Of a DNA stretch of 47,714 bases, positions 38,636 to 47,501 are shown one piece after another; positions within the stretch are counted from its first letter, which is position 1; every line of letters begins with the position of its first letter. The notes beneath the pieces are model-generated. The model saw only the letters and a list, made by a program, of their open reading frames with translations, had not been told where the DNA came from and made no database searches. A program made the translations under genes and the position numbers. The stretch is from an uncultured Lachnospiraceae bacterium (GTDB lineage: Bacteria; Bacillota; Clostridia; Lachnospirales; Lachnospiraceae): positions 1 through 47,714 of the forward strand of contig CANQME010000007.1 of assembly GCA_947624815.1 (NCBI GenBank). The letters run 5' to 3'.

Positions 38636-39361
38636 ATGAAGATACTGGAAAAACTGAATGCCAAGCAGCAGAATATGTACGGTCAGAAGCCTGTAACGAT
38701 AGCGTTTCTGGGAGACAGCGTTACGCAGGGATGCTATGAACTTTATTATAAAGAGAACCATGTCCTGGAAACGATCTTTGATTACGGCAGCGCTTACAGC
38801 ACGAGATTAAAAGAAATTCTGAATCTGCTCTATCCCAATGTACAGGTAAACATCATCAACAGCGGAATCAGCGGCGGAAACGCCGCGGACGGTCTGAGAC
38901 GGCTTGAAAGAGATATTCTGTCTTATTCTCCGGATCTGGTCGTCCTGTCCTTTGGTCTGAACGATTGCATGAGCGGACTGGGAGCGCTTGATGAGTATGT
39001 TAAAAATATCGGTCAGATCGTTTCCCGTCTGAATGCTGCCGGTTCAGAGGTTATCTTTTTAACGCAGAATTATATGAATACAAAGGTGAGCTGCCATCTC
39101 AAAGACGAGTCCTTAATCGCTCTCGCCAAAACATCCGCCAGGATACAGAACAGCGGTGTTCTGAAAGAATTCCTTTCTCGCGGCGCACAGGCCGCCCAGA
39201 AGAATGGAGCCGTGATCTGCGATCTGTATTCAGTCTGGGAGAAGCTGGATAAAGGCGGGGTTGACGTCACAGAACTTCTTGCCAATCGGATCAATCATCC
39301 CATACGGCTGTTCCATTCTTATATGGCGCTTAAGCTGGTTGAAACCTTTTTTGAAGTCTAA
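38636..39361 (+). CDS. SGNH/GDSL-family hydrolase (esterase)
   Basis: VTIAFLGDSVTQGCYEL; NSGISGGNAADGLRRLERDI; VVLSFGLND; start ATG 38636 after gggaggg RBS. Confidence 0.9.
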   Translation: MKILEKLNAKQQNMYGQKPVTIAFLGDSVTQGCYELYYKENHVLETIFDYGSAYSTRLKEILNLLYPNVQVNIINSGISGGNAADGLRRLERDILSYSPDLVVLSFGLNDCMSGLGALDEYVKNIGQIVSRLNAAGSEVIFLTQNYMNTKVSCHLKDESLIALAKTSARIQNSGVLKEFLSRGAQAAQKNGAVICDLYSVWEKLDKGGVDVTELLANRINHPIRLFHSYMALKLVETFFEV

Positions 39362-39389
39362 GCTGGCGGCCGCGCACTGCAATCGAGCA

Positions 39390-39429
39390 GGGCGGATTTT
39401 CTCCGCCCTCTTACACCACACGGTGTAAG
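39390..39429 (+). terminator. Two adjacent hairpins after the SGNH hydrolase gene
   Basis: GGGCGGA-ttttc-TCCGCCC (39390-39408), then CTTACACC-acac-GGTGTAAG (39410-39429). Confidence 0.55.
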
Positions 39430-39460
39430 CCTCGGGAGTCGCTTTGGGATTCGTCGGCAA

Positions 39461-40120
39461 CTACGGTCCTTGTGAACTTTCACCACAGACTGACAGCCTG
39501 TCAGCCATGCAGACGAAGGCCCCCGGTGCGACCGTACCGGGGGCTCTATGTAGACTTGTGAAATTCAAATATGACTTTCCATCGTCCCAATCCTTCGGCA
39601 GCACAAGAATCCCATCTTCATCACGACGGCCGATAAAGTCGCTCTCCTTGAACTGCTTTGTTGCCGGCTCTATATCGCCAAGGTTCGAAAAGTAATCTTT
39701 GATAGAAGTCAATGGAATTTCTACATTGGCACATCCACGATGGTACACCTGATCCCATGGGGTTCCGACTGCATGGGTCATTTTGCGCAGGTAGCTTGCT
39801 GTGTATCCCCCATATTTTCTGGCTACGCCATACAGAATTTCTTCGGCTTCGGGAGTAATCTGGTCGACAATGTCGGGATTATATTCTTTTATGGACCTGT
39901 CTCCAAGCCTTTTGTACGAATAATATACAGACGGAACAACAGGGCCATGATCCCACGCTTCTATCCTGTCGTCGAAAAGCGGCTTTCCATACTTGGCAAG
40001 GTAGTGTCCTTGGGCCATGTAAAGCAGCTTGTTTATCTTCATGTTCGTCAGATCATCGAAAGCATCGCTCATGATATAGACCATATAGTTGGCGACTGTC
40101 CTTGCGTCCATATGAAGCAA
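39461..40120 (-). CDS. Panacea/DUF4065 (SocA-like) domain protein
   Basis: TVANYMVYIMSDAFDDLTNMKINKLLYMAQGHYLAKYGKPLFDDRIEAWDHGPVVPSVYYSYK is characteristic of the Panacea antitoxin domain. Confidence 0.88.
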   Translation of the reverse strand: MLHMDARTVANYMVYIMSDAFDDLTNMKINKLLYMAQGHYLAKYGKPLFDDRIEAWDHGPVVPSVYYSYKRLGDRSIKEYNPDIVDQITPEAEEILYGVARKYGGYTASYLRKMTHAVGTPWDQVYHRGCANVEIPLTSIKDYFSNLGDIEPATKQFKESDFIGRRDEDGILVLPKDWDDGKSYLNFTSLHRAPGTVAPGAFVCMADRLSVCGESSQGP

Positions 40121-40257
40121 CTCCTTTCCATGAGATTGTCATTTGCATTACTATTAAAATTATACTTTATATTACGGATAGGTGCAATACAAATGTCATT
40201 TCAAGTCAGGTATGAAATTAAGAATATATTGTACAGGAAAATACAGATTTTGCTAGT

Positions 40258-40284
40258 GTATTATTTTTTCGTGAACACATAATA
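40258..40284 (+). promoter_or_regulatory. Possible forespore (SigG-like) promoter of the SASP gene
   Basis: GTATT-N15-CATAATA upstream of ATG 40334; -35 match is weak. Confidence 0.4.
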
Positions 40285-40333
40285 GGATTGTAACACAAAA
40301 ACACATCGTTAGATGAGAAGGAGGCGTTTAATC

Positions 40334-40540
40334 ATGTCAAGCAATTCTTCTAACACGACTAATGTACCGGAAGCCAAGGAGGCTATGGACAGGTTCAAAA
40401 TGGAAGTGGCCAGCGAGATCGGCGTGCCGTTAACCAACGGTTACAACGGAAACCTGACTTCCGCACAGAACGGTTCTGTGGGCGGCTATATGGTCAAAAA
40501 GATGATCGAGGCGCAGGAGAAGCAGATGGCCGGCAAGTAA
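40334..40540 (+). CDS. Alpha/beta-type small acid-soluble spore protein
   Basis: AKEAMDRFKMEVASEIGVPLTNGYNGNLTSAQNGSVGGYMVKKMIEAQEKQM; aaggagg RBS. Confidence 0.95.
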   Translation: MSSNSSNTTNVPEAKEAMDRFKMEVASEIGVPLTNGYNGNLTSAQNGSVGGYMVKKMIEAQEKQMAGK

Positions 40541-40577
40541 TCCGGCGGTCAAATGAAAATATGCCGTAACAGGCGCG

Positions 40578-40630
40578 AAGAAACCGTTACTCTATCGATC
40601 AGACGATCGTGGGAGCAACGGTTTCTTTGT
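40578..40630 (+). terminator. Intrinsic terminator after the SASP gene
   Basis: AAGAAACCGTT (40578-40588) / AACGGTTTCTT (40617-40627) stem followed by tgttg. Confidence 0.6.
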
Positions 40631-40652
40631 TGCCGGCGGCACGCTTTCCGTG

Positions 40653-42707
40653 TTACAGAGCCAGCTTGTCGTAGCTGGCCGCCAGGTATTCCTCAAGCCG
40701 CTTCTTAAGCCCTGTATGCTCCTCCGACTGCAGCTGCGGATCGGCGGCAAGCATCGCGTCCGCCTCCTCGGAGACAGTCTTCAGAATGTCGGCGTCAGTA
40801 AAGATATCCGCCAGCTTAAATTCCATGTCGCCGCTCTGTCGAAGGCCGAAGAGATCGCCGGGGCCGCGCAGCTTCAGATCCTCGGAGGCGATGTAGAAGC
40901 CGTCGTTGGAACGGTTCAGGATGTCGAGCCGCTTCTGCGTCCCCTCCTGGTCGCCGCCGTTGACCATGATGCAGTAGGACTGGTACCGGCCGCGGCCGAC
41001 ACGCCCGCGCAGCTGATGGAGCTGGGCCAGGCCGAAACGCTCGGCGTTCTCGATCATCATGACCGTGGCGTTGGGCACATTGACGCCCACCTCGACGACG
41101 GTGGTGGAGACCAGAACCTGGATCTCTCCCGCCAGGAACCGCTCCATGATCTGATTCTTCTCCCTGCCCTTCATCTTGCCGTGAAGGTAATCGACGGCGA
41201 CGCCGGGCAGGGCCTCCCGCAGCTTCTTCGTGTAATCCAGCACATTTTCCGCGTCGATCATCTCGCTCTCTTCCACCATCGGACAGATTACGTAAGCCTG
41301 ACGGCCGGCTGCGACCTGCTTTGCGATAAAGGCGTACGCCTTCGGCCGGTATTCGGTCCCGACAACGCAGTTCTTGATCGGAAGCCGGTTGGCCGGCATC
41401 TCGTCGATCACGGAAATATCCAGATCACCGTAGAGGATGATCGCCAGCGTCCTTGGGATCGGCGTGGCGCTCATGACCAGGACGTGGGGCTCGCGCCCCT
41501 TTCCGCCCAGCATCTCCCGCTGTCCGACGCCGAAGCGGTGCTGCTCGTCGGTGATGACCAGCGCCAGATTGTCATAGACCACCTTGTCCTGGATCAGCGC
41601 GTGGGTTCCGATGATAATGTCCGCCTCGTGGTTCTTCACCTGTTCCTGCGCAATTCGCTTCTCTTTGGCGGTCATGGAGCCGGTAAGCAGGACCGCCGTC
41701 TTGTCGATGCCGTACTCGCCAAACAGCTGGGTAATGCTTTCGTAATGCTGCTTCGCCAGCACCTCGGTCGGCGCCATCAGAGCGCCCTGGAAGCCGTTGT
41801 AAGCCACGTGCAAAAGCGCCAGCACGGCGATGATTGTCTTGCCGGAGCCCACGTCGCCCTGGATCAGCCTGTTCATCACCTGTCCGCCGGACAGATCGCG
41901 TTCGATCTCTTCCATCACCCTCTGTTGGGCTCCGGTCAGCCGGTACGGCAGCCGCTCCATAAGCGCTCTGACCTCCGGCGCCAGCCTGATGACCCAGCCG
42001 CTCTGCCGGTCCGCCCGCTTCTCCTTCAGTCCGCGCACCGCCAGGATGAAAAGCAGGAATTCGTCGAACACCAGCCGTCTTCTGGCGAAGATCAGATCCT
42101 GACGGTCCTTCGGAAAATGGATATGCTCGATGGCGAAATTATACTCGGCCAGCTCGTATTTCCGGCGAAGCTCCGCCGGCATATAGTCCCGTTCCAGCTG
42201 CCTGCAGTCCAGCGCCTGGGCCACGGCCCTGGAGATGGCCTTATTGCCCAGTCCCTTCGTCTGGCTGTAGACCGGCTGCATCGTCGTCATAACCTGCTCG
42301 TACGCGTCGCGGCTGTAGATCTCCGGCTGTTCCATGGTCAGCCGGTTGTTCTTCTTCACGACCCTACCGTAGAAGATATGGAAGGTTCCCGCCTGGAGCG
42401 TCGTGCGAAGATACGGCATATTGTACCAGGTCAGCTGCAGGCTCCCGGTGCCGTCCTTTAGGGACACCGTCACGATCTGCATATGGGCGAAACGGCGCAC
42501 GGACGCGTCCTTCGCCAGGATTCCGGCCACCGCGAATACCTGTTCCGGCACCAGATTGCCGACCGGCACCGGCGGCTCGTAGGCATGGTAGGCCCGCGGA
42601 TAGTAATGCAGCAGGTCGTCCACGGTGCAAACGCCCAGCTTCTCGAACAGCTTTCCCGATTTGTCTCCGATTCCCTTCAAGGTCCGGACGGAATCCTGGT
42701 TCTTCAT
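40653..42707 (-). CDS. recG: ATP-dependent DNA helicase RecG
   Basis: LIQGDVGSGKTIIAVLALL; MAPTEVLAKQHYE; ITDEQHRFGVGQRE; VLVMSATPIPRTLA; QLRGRVGRG. Confidence 0.97.
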   Translation of the reverse strand: MKNQDSVRTLKGIGDKSGKLFEKLGVCTVDDLLHYYPRAYHAYEPPVPVGNLVPEQVFAVAGILAKDASVRRFAHMQIVTVSLKDGTGSLQLTWYNMPYLRTTLQAGTFHIFYGRVVKKNNRLTMEQPEIYSRDAYEQVMTTMQPVYSQTKGLGNKAISRAVAQALDCRQLERDYMPAELRRKYELAEYNFAIEHIHFPKDRQDLIFARRRLVFDEFLLFILAVRGLKEKRADRQSGWVIRLAPEVRALMERLPYRLTGAQQRVMEEIERDLSGGQVMNRLIQGDVGSGKTIIAVLALLHVAYNGFQGALMAPTEVLAKQHYESITQLFGEYGIDKTAVLLTGSMTAKEKRIAQEQVKNHEADIIIGTHALIQDKVVYDNLALVITDEQHRFGVGQREMLGGKGREPHVLVMSATPIPRTLAIILYGDLDISVIDEMPANRLPIKNCVVGTEYRPKAYAFIAKQVAAGRQAYVICPMVEESEMIDAENVLDYTKKLREALPGVAVDYLHGKMKGREKNQIMERFLAGEIQVLVSTTVVEVGVNVPNATVMMIENAERFGLAQLHQLRGRVGRGRYQSYCIMVNGGDQEGTQKRLDILNRSNDGFYIASEDLKLRGPGDLFGLRQSGDMEFKLADIFTDADILKTVSEEADAMLAADPQLQSEEHTGLKKRLEEYLAASYDKLAL

Positions 42708-42740
42708 CGCAGCTTTCCCATCCTTTTCGTGCTCATTTCA

Positions 42741-43397
42741 TTACCCGCGAAGCGCAAGGAGCTCGTCCGCCAGCTTCTCTGCCGGTTCGAAGGAGGCGAC
42801 CGCCCTGTCCGCCTGGCTCACATCCTGCTTCACTGCGCTTCCGGTATATCCCATCACGTAGGCCCCGGACCTCTTGCCGGACTGGATCCCGTTCACCGAA
42901 TCCTCGATCACGACGCACTCCTCCGGCCTGGCGTTCAGATACTGCATGGCCAGCAGATAGCCCTGCGGATCTGGCTTCGCCTTCTCATACATATCGCCGC
43001 AAAGGATCACGTCGAACAGATCCGTCATCCCCATCCGGTTCAGCGCCGTCACGATCAGCTTCGTATAGGTGGATGAGACGATGGCCGTCCTGACGCCCCG
43101 CCTCCGAAGCTCGACGATCAGCTCCTTTACGCCAGGCGACGGGATCAGCTCGCCGTTTTCGTAGGTATTGCCGATCTCGGCCCGCTTCTGCGCCAGCTGT
43201 TCGTGGGTCACCGGCTGCTGCGCCCTGGACAGAAGCACCTTCTCATACTGGGGCACCACGGTCCCGATCAGCCTGCTGATATCCTCGTCCGTCAGCTCGA
43301 TCCCGAAGCAATGGAACGCCTTCCGGTAGTAATCGAAATTGCTGATCTCCGTATCGGCGATCACGCCGTCGAAGTCAAATAATACACATGTAATCAT
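42741..43397 (-). CDS. HAD-superfamily hydrolase (beta-phosphoglucomutase-like), second copy
   Basis: MITCVLFDFDGVIADTE; IVSSTYTK; KPDPQGYLLAMQYLNARPEECVVIEDSVNG. Confidence 0.92.
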   Translation of the reverse strand: MITCVLFDFDGVIADTEISNFDYYRKAFHCFGIELTDEDISRLIGTVVPQYEKVLLSRAQQPVTHEQLAQKRAEIGNTYENGELIPSPGVKELIVELRRRGVRTAIVSSTYTKLIVTALNRMGMTDLFDVILCGDMYEKAKPDPQGYLLAMQYLNARPEECVVIEDSVNGIQSGKRSGAYVMGYTGSAVKQDVSQADRAVASFEPAEKLADELLALRG

Positions 43398-43456
43398 GGG
43401 TCATTCGCCCGCCTTTTCCGTTCGTTTTCTGTTGCCAGCCGGCTTCGCAGCTCCAA

Positions 43457-43570
43457 AACCTGTTGAAATCTCCGGTTCTGATCCCGCCGTCCTACCGCGC
43501 CGAACCCTGTCGGAGTCTTCGGTTCTGATTCCGCCGGCATCACCGTTTTAAATCCTGCCGGAGTCCTTTC
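43457..43570. repeat. Degenerate ~46-bp tandem repeat overlapping the end of the second RsmF-like gene
   Basis: aacctgttgaaatctccggttctgatcccgccgtc (43457), aaccctgtcggagtcttcggttctgattccgccggc (43503), aatcctgccggagtcc (43551). Confidence 0.7.
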
Positions 43571-45186
43571 GGATAATGATTTTTAATAATGGAACCCACG
43601 CGCTTTCCCCAGCCGACGGAAAACCCGTCCGTTGTTATCAGCGTCCATCCGTTCTGCGGATCGTCCGCCTGAGACGCATCTTTCCTCGGCACATCTGGCG
43701 CAGACTTCCCGGTCGATTTGTCGCATGACGAAAGATTATCTGTCTGATATTCTTCCTCCTGCACCGCCGAAACCGTCTCTCCCCGCAGATAAGCCAGGAT
43801 CTCTCTGCCGCTGCCGGACAGGTCGCAGCGCCGGATCACGCTCCGCGCGGACGAATACAGCGCCAGCGCATGGGACGGCTCGAACCGGCCCTTTCTGACG
43901 GTACCCAGATGCAGGCCGGGCCGCAAGATCTTAAGCCCGTCCAGGCGTCCGATCTCTTCCGGAAGCAGATACAGCTGCTCCCCATAGAGAACCATCCGCC
44001 TGCGCAGTTCTTCTTCCGATCCCGCCAAAGGCGCTTCCCGATACGTATCGTTCACAAACTGCCGCCAGGCGTCCGGGATTTCTTTCCCGACGCCGCCGGA
44101 CCGCCTGGAAGACGCAGCCCTGTTTTTCCCTTCTGCACGATCCGTTTCCGGGCAGGCGCTCCGCCGGTCGGCCGCCCCGGACTGCACGGTCTGCTCTTTC
44201 CTGAGAACCGCAGCAAAATGGCCTTCTCCGTCTGCCTTATGGGGCCAGATCCGGACGGTATCGCCAATCGCGTCGCTTCCTCCTCTGATCCAATCGGGAC
44301 GCCCCGGCGAGAAACCCGCATGCGCCGCCGTCTTTTCCACCGTATACTCACCGTGCCGGTCGAGAAATGCCTGAACGGTTCCCTCGTCCTCCTCCGGGGC
44401 AAAGGTACAGGTGGAATAAACCAGCCTGCCGCCCGGCCGCAGCATCCGCGCCGCCTGCTCAAGGATCTCCGCCTGCCGCCGGGCGCAAAGCCCATTGCTG
44501 TCCGGAGTCCACTCGCGTCTTGCCGTCTCATCCTTGCGGAACATTCCCTCGCCGGAGCAGGGCGCGTCCACCAGGATCCGGTCAAAATACTCCGGGAAAC
44601 GCCCGGCAAGCCGCTCCGGCTCCTCGTTCGTCACCACCACATTCCCGACACCGAACCGCTCCACATTCTGGGAAAGGATCCTCGCACGCGCCGGATGGAT
44701 CTCGTTGCTGACCAGAAGGCCCTTATTCCCCATCCGCCCGGCGATCTGCGTCGTCTTGCCGCCCGGAGCCGCGCAAAGGTCCAGGATCCGCTCGCCCGGC
44801 TGCGGATCCAGAAGCTCCGCCACCGCCATGGCGCTGGGCTCCTGGATATAGTAAAGCCCCGCCTCATGGTAGGGATGGCGGCCCGGCCGTGTTCCGCCGT
44901 CGTAATAATATCCGTCCCGCGCCCATGCTACGTCCCGAAGCCCGAACAGCTCCGTCAGACGGCGGATATCCTCCTCTGACGCAGGCTTAAGCGGATTCAG
45001 CCGTAATCCGTAGGCTCTCGGCTTCTGAAAGCTTTCGGCAAACGCCTCGTATTCATCTCCCAGAAGGTCCTGCATCCGCGCGAGGAAAGCGGCGGGAAGC
45101 GCCGTCTGCTGCGCTTCCCGCGGTTCTCCGTTCAAACTCTCTGTATTCTCTTCTGTCCGATCCACTTGCAAACTCTTTTTCTTCAC
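43540..45186 (-). CDS. rsmF: RsmB/NOP-family RNA m5C methyltransferase (RsmF-like), copy 2
   Basis: EPSAMAVAELLDPQPGERILDLCAAPGGKTTQIAG; ILVDAPCSGEGMFRKDE; YSTCTFAPEEDEG. Confidence 0.9.
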   Translation of the reverse strand: MKKKSLQVDRTEENTESLNGEPREAQQTALPAAFLARMQDLLGDEYEAFAESFQKPRAYGLRLNPLKPASEEDIRRLTELFGLRDVAWARDGYYYDGGTRPGRHPYHEAGLYYIQEPSAMAVAELLDPQPGERILDLCAAPGGKTTQIAGRMGNKGLLVSNEIHPARARILSQNVERFGVGNVVVTNEEPERLAGRFPEYFDRILVDAPCSGEGMFRKDETARREWTPDSNGLCARRQAEILEQAARMLRPGGRLVYSTCTFAPEEDEGTVQAFLDRHGEYTVEKTAAHAGFSPGRPDWIRGGSDAIGDTVRIWPHKADGEGHFAAVLRKEQTVQSGAADRRSACPETDRAEGKNRAASSRRSGGVGKEIPDAWRQFVNDTYREAPLAGSEEELRRRMVLYGEQLYLLPEEIGRLDGLKILRPGLHLGTVRKGRFEPSHALALYSSARSVIRRCDLSGSGREILAYLRGETVSAVQEEEYQTDNLSSCDKSTGKSAPDVPRKDASQADDPQNGWTLITTDGFSVGWGKRVGSIIKNHYPKGLRQDLKR

Positions 45187-45221
45187 GATGTACAGGCTCT
45201 CCTGTTCTGTCCGCCGCGGTG

Positions 45222-46886
45222 TTATCTGCCGAACAGGGTTCCCAGAATACCGCGGCCGATGCTGGCTCCCAGATTGCCGCCCAGGCGCTTTCCAAAGCTT
45301 CCGCCGATGGACTTGCCCAGTTCATTGCCCACCTCGCGGCCGATGGTTCCCGCCGCGGTTCTGGCGACGCTGGACACCGCCCGCTTACGGGCTTTGTCCA
45401 CCGCTTCCTTCTCCTTCGCCTCTTCCTTCGCCTTCCGTTCCGCCTCTTTCGCTTCCTCGCGGGCCTGACGCTCCGCTTCCCTGGCCGCGGCCTTCGCCTG
45501 ACGCTCGGCCTCCTTCTCCGCTTCCTTCGCCGCCAGCGCTTCCTCCTTCTGCTTCGCCTCCTGCGCCGCCTTCTCCTCAGCGGCCTGCGCGTCCTGCTTC
45601 ATCTTCCTCTGGAAGAATTCGTAGGCCGAATCCCGGTCCACGGACACGCCGTATTTGGAATAAAGCGTACAGTTCTGGATCTCCGCCTGCCGGTCGCCGT
45701 CCGAAATGGGCCCCATCTGACTCTGGGGCGGCAGGATCTTCGCCTTCTGCACGACGGACGGCGAACCGTCCTCCTGCAGAAACGACACCAGCGCCTCGCC
45801 GGTTCCCAGCTGCGTCAGGACCTCCTTCGTATCAAAATCCGGATTGATCCGGAAGGAATCCGCTGCCGCCTTCACGGCCTTCTGATCCGCCGGCGTATAG
45901 GCGTGCAGCGCATGCTGGATCTTATTGCCCAGCTGCCCCAGAACGCCGTCCGGAATGTCCTTCGGGCTCTGGGTGATAAAATAGATGCCGACGCCCTTCG
46001 AGCGGATCAGCTTCACCACCTGCTCGATCTTCTGCAGCAGCGCCTTCGGCGCATCGTTGAACAGCAGATGGGCCTCGTCAAAGAAGAACACCATCTTTGG
46101 CCTCTCGCAGTCGCCGGCCTCCGGCATGATCTCGAACAGCTCCGACAACATCCAGAGCATGAACGTGGAATACATCATCGGATTGTTGATCAGACTCTCG
46201 CTGTGGAGAATATTGATCATGCCCTTCCCGGAGAAATCCGTCCTAAACCAGTCGTGGATATCCAGCGCCGTTTCCCCGAAGAACTGATCGCCGCCCTGCT
46301 CCTCCAGCGCCACCAATCCCCTGAGGATGCTGTTGATGCTCTGCTTCGGCAGATTGCCGTACCGGGCGCCGTATTCCTTGTTGTTCTCCCCCACATAATT
46401 CAGCATGGCGCGCAGATCCTTGATATCCAGCAGAAGCAGCCCCTCCTCGTCCGCGATCCGAAACACGATGGACATGATCTCCGTCTGCGCGTCCGTCAGG
46501 TCCATAAGTCTTGCCAGAAGCGTGGGCCCCATCTCGCTGACCGTGGTCCGAAGCGGCAGTCCCTTCTCTCCGAAGATATCCCAGAAGCAGACCGGATAGG
46601 CGCGGTAGGCAAATCCCGTCTCCGCCAGTCCGAACTTCGCGATCCGTTTCTGCATGTCCTCGCTGTCCGCACCCGGACGGCAGGTCCCGGCCAGATCGCC
46701 CTTCACATCCGCCAGAAATACCGGCACCCCCGCGTCGCTGAACGACTCTGCCAGTACCTTCAGCGTGATCGTCTTGCCGGTACCGGTCGCTCCGGCGATA
46801 AGGCCGTGTCGGTTGGCCATCTTCGGCAGAATACATTCCCTGCCTCCGTCGCTCTTCCCGATCCATATCGTTCCGTCGTAAAACAT
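45222..46886 (-). CDS. HerA-like helicase/ATPase (DUF853/YjgR family)
   Basis: MFYDGTIWIGKSDGGRECILPKMANRHGLIAGATGTGKTITLKVLAESFSDAGVPVFLADVKGDLAG; VFFFDEAHLLFNDAPKAL; charged helix and Gly-rich tail GILGTLFGR. Confidence 0.93.
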   Translation of the reverse strand: MFYDGTIWIGKSDGGRECILPKMANRHGLIAGATGTGKTITLKVLAESFSDAGVPVFLADVKGDLAGTCRPGADSEDMQKRIAKFGLAETGFAYRAYPVCFWDIFGEKGLPLRTTVSEMGPTLLARLMDLTDAQTEIMSIVFRIADEEGLLLLDIKDLRAMLNYVGENNKEYGARYGNLPKQSINSILRGLVALEEQGGDQFFGETALDIHDWFRTDFSGKGMINILHSESLINNPMMYSTFMLWMLSELFEIMPEAGDCERPKMVFFFDEAHLLFNDAPKALLQKIEQVVKLIRSKGVGIYFITQSPKDIPDGVLGQLGNKIQHALHAYTPADQKAVKAAADSFRINPDFDTKEVLTQLGTGEALVSFLQEDGSPSVVQKAKILPPQSQMGPISDGDRQAEIQNCTLYSKYGVSVDRDSAYEFFQRKMKQDAQAAEEKAAQEAKQKEEALAAKEAEKEAERQAKAAAREAERQAREEAKEAERKAKEEAKEKEAVDKARKRAVSSVARTAAGTIGREVGNELGKSIGGSFGKRLGGNLGASIGRGILGTLFGR

Positions 46887-46991
46887 ATCCGTACCTCCCC
46901 GTCGTTCATTTGCCGTTTCTGCCCGGTCCCCGCCCGGCGCAGATGTCATCTTCTATCACGATTATACCAGAAAGCCGGAAAGTATCAAGTC

Positions 46992-47021
46992 AAAAAAAGC
47001 GGGAGGAATCTCTCCTCCCGC
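46992..47021 (-). terminator. Intrinsic terminator after the DUF6465-like gene
   Basis: GCGGGAGGA...TCCTCCCGC stem (46999-47007/47013-47021) followed by TTTTTTT on the minus strand. Confidence 0.9.
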
Positions 47022-47048
47022 AATTCGTTTCTTCCCCCACGAACATCC

Positions 47049-47501
47049 TTACAGCTCGATCTTCATATCGTCGCCGCCGACGCCGTTGACCACATAGTAG
47101 GCAGCGCCCTCTTCCGGCTTCACATAGAGCTCGATAGTCTTGATCTCAACGCCCTCGTTCGCCTCGGCAAACGCCTGCTTCGCAGCCTCGAGGATATCCT
47201 TCGCAGCTACCTGATTGCCGGCGAACTGGATATATACGTTCGCGTCCGTCGCAGCCTTCGCCGCGGTCTTCTTTGCCGCCGGAGCCTTCGCAGCCTTCGG
47301 CGCAGTCGCCTTCTTCGCAGCCGGAGCCTTCTCGGCCTTCGGCGCAGCCGCCTTCTTCGCCGCGGTCTTCTTCGGGGCCGCTTCTGCCGCCGCCTTCTTC
47401 GGAGCCGCTTCCGTCTCCGCCTTCTTGGCCCTCGGCTTTCTCGTCTTCTTGGCCGGCTCCTCGGCAACCGGTGTCTCTAATACTTTCTCTACATCTGACA
47501 T
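47049..47501 (-). CDS. DUF6465-type protein with histone-H1-like Lys/Ala-rich N-terminal tail
   Basis: AKKTRKPRAKKAETEAAPKKAAAEAAPKKTAAKKAAAPKAEKAPAAKK... then a compact domain NVYIQFAGNQVAAKDILEAAKQAF...YYVVNGVGGDDMKIEL. Confidence 0.8.
   Translation of the reverse strand: MSDVEKVLETPVAEEPAKKTRKPRAKKAETEAAPKKAAAEAAPKKTAAKKAAAPKAEKAPAAKKATAPKAAKAPAAKKTAAKAATDANVYIQFAGNQVAAKDILEAAKQAFAEANEGVEIKTIELYVKPEEGAAYYVVNGVGGDDMKIEL

Noticed and set aside
39740-40282. + strand 180-aa ORF as a possible toxin partner of the Panacea gene
   Set aside because: Lies mostly antisense to the Panacea gene and its AT-rich upstream region; no toxin-like motif or RBS.
40650-42461. 603-aa + strand ORF antisense to recG
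   Set aside because: Entirely within recG, His/Gln/Leu-rich composition typical of antisense frames in GC-rich DNA.
45219-47480. 753-aa + strand ORF antisense to the HerA-like and DUF6465-like genes
   Set aside because: Mirror ORF of two well-supported minus-strand genes; Leu/Arg/His-rich low-complexity translation, no domain, no RBS.
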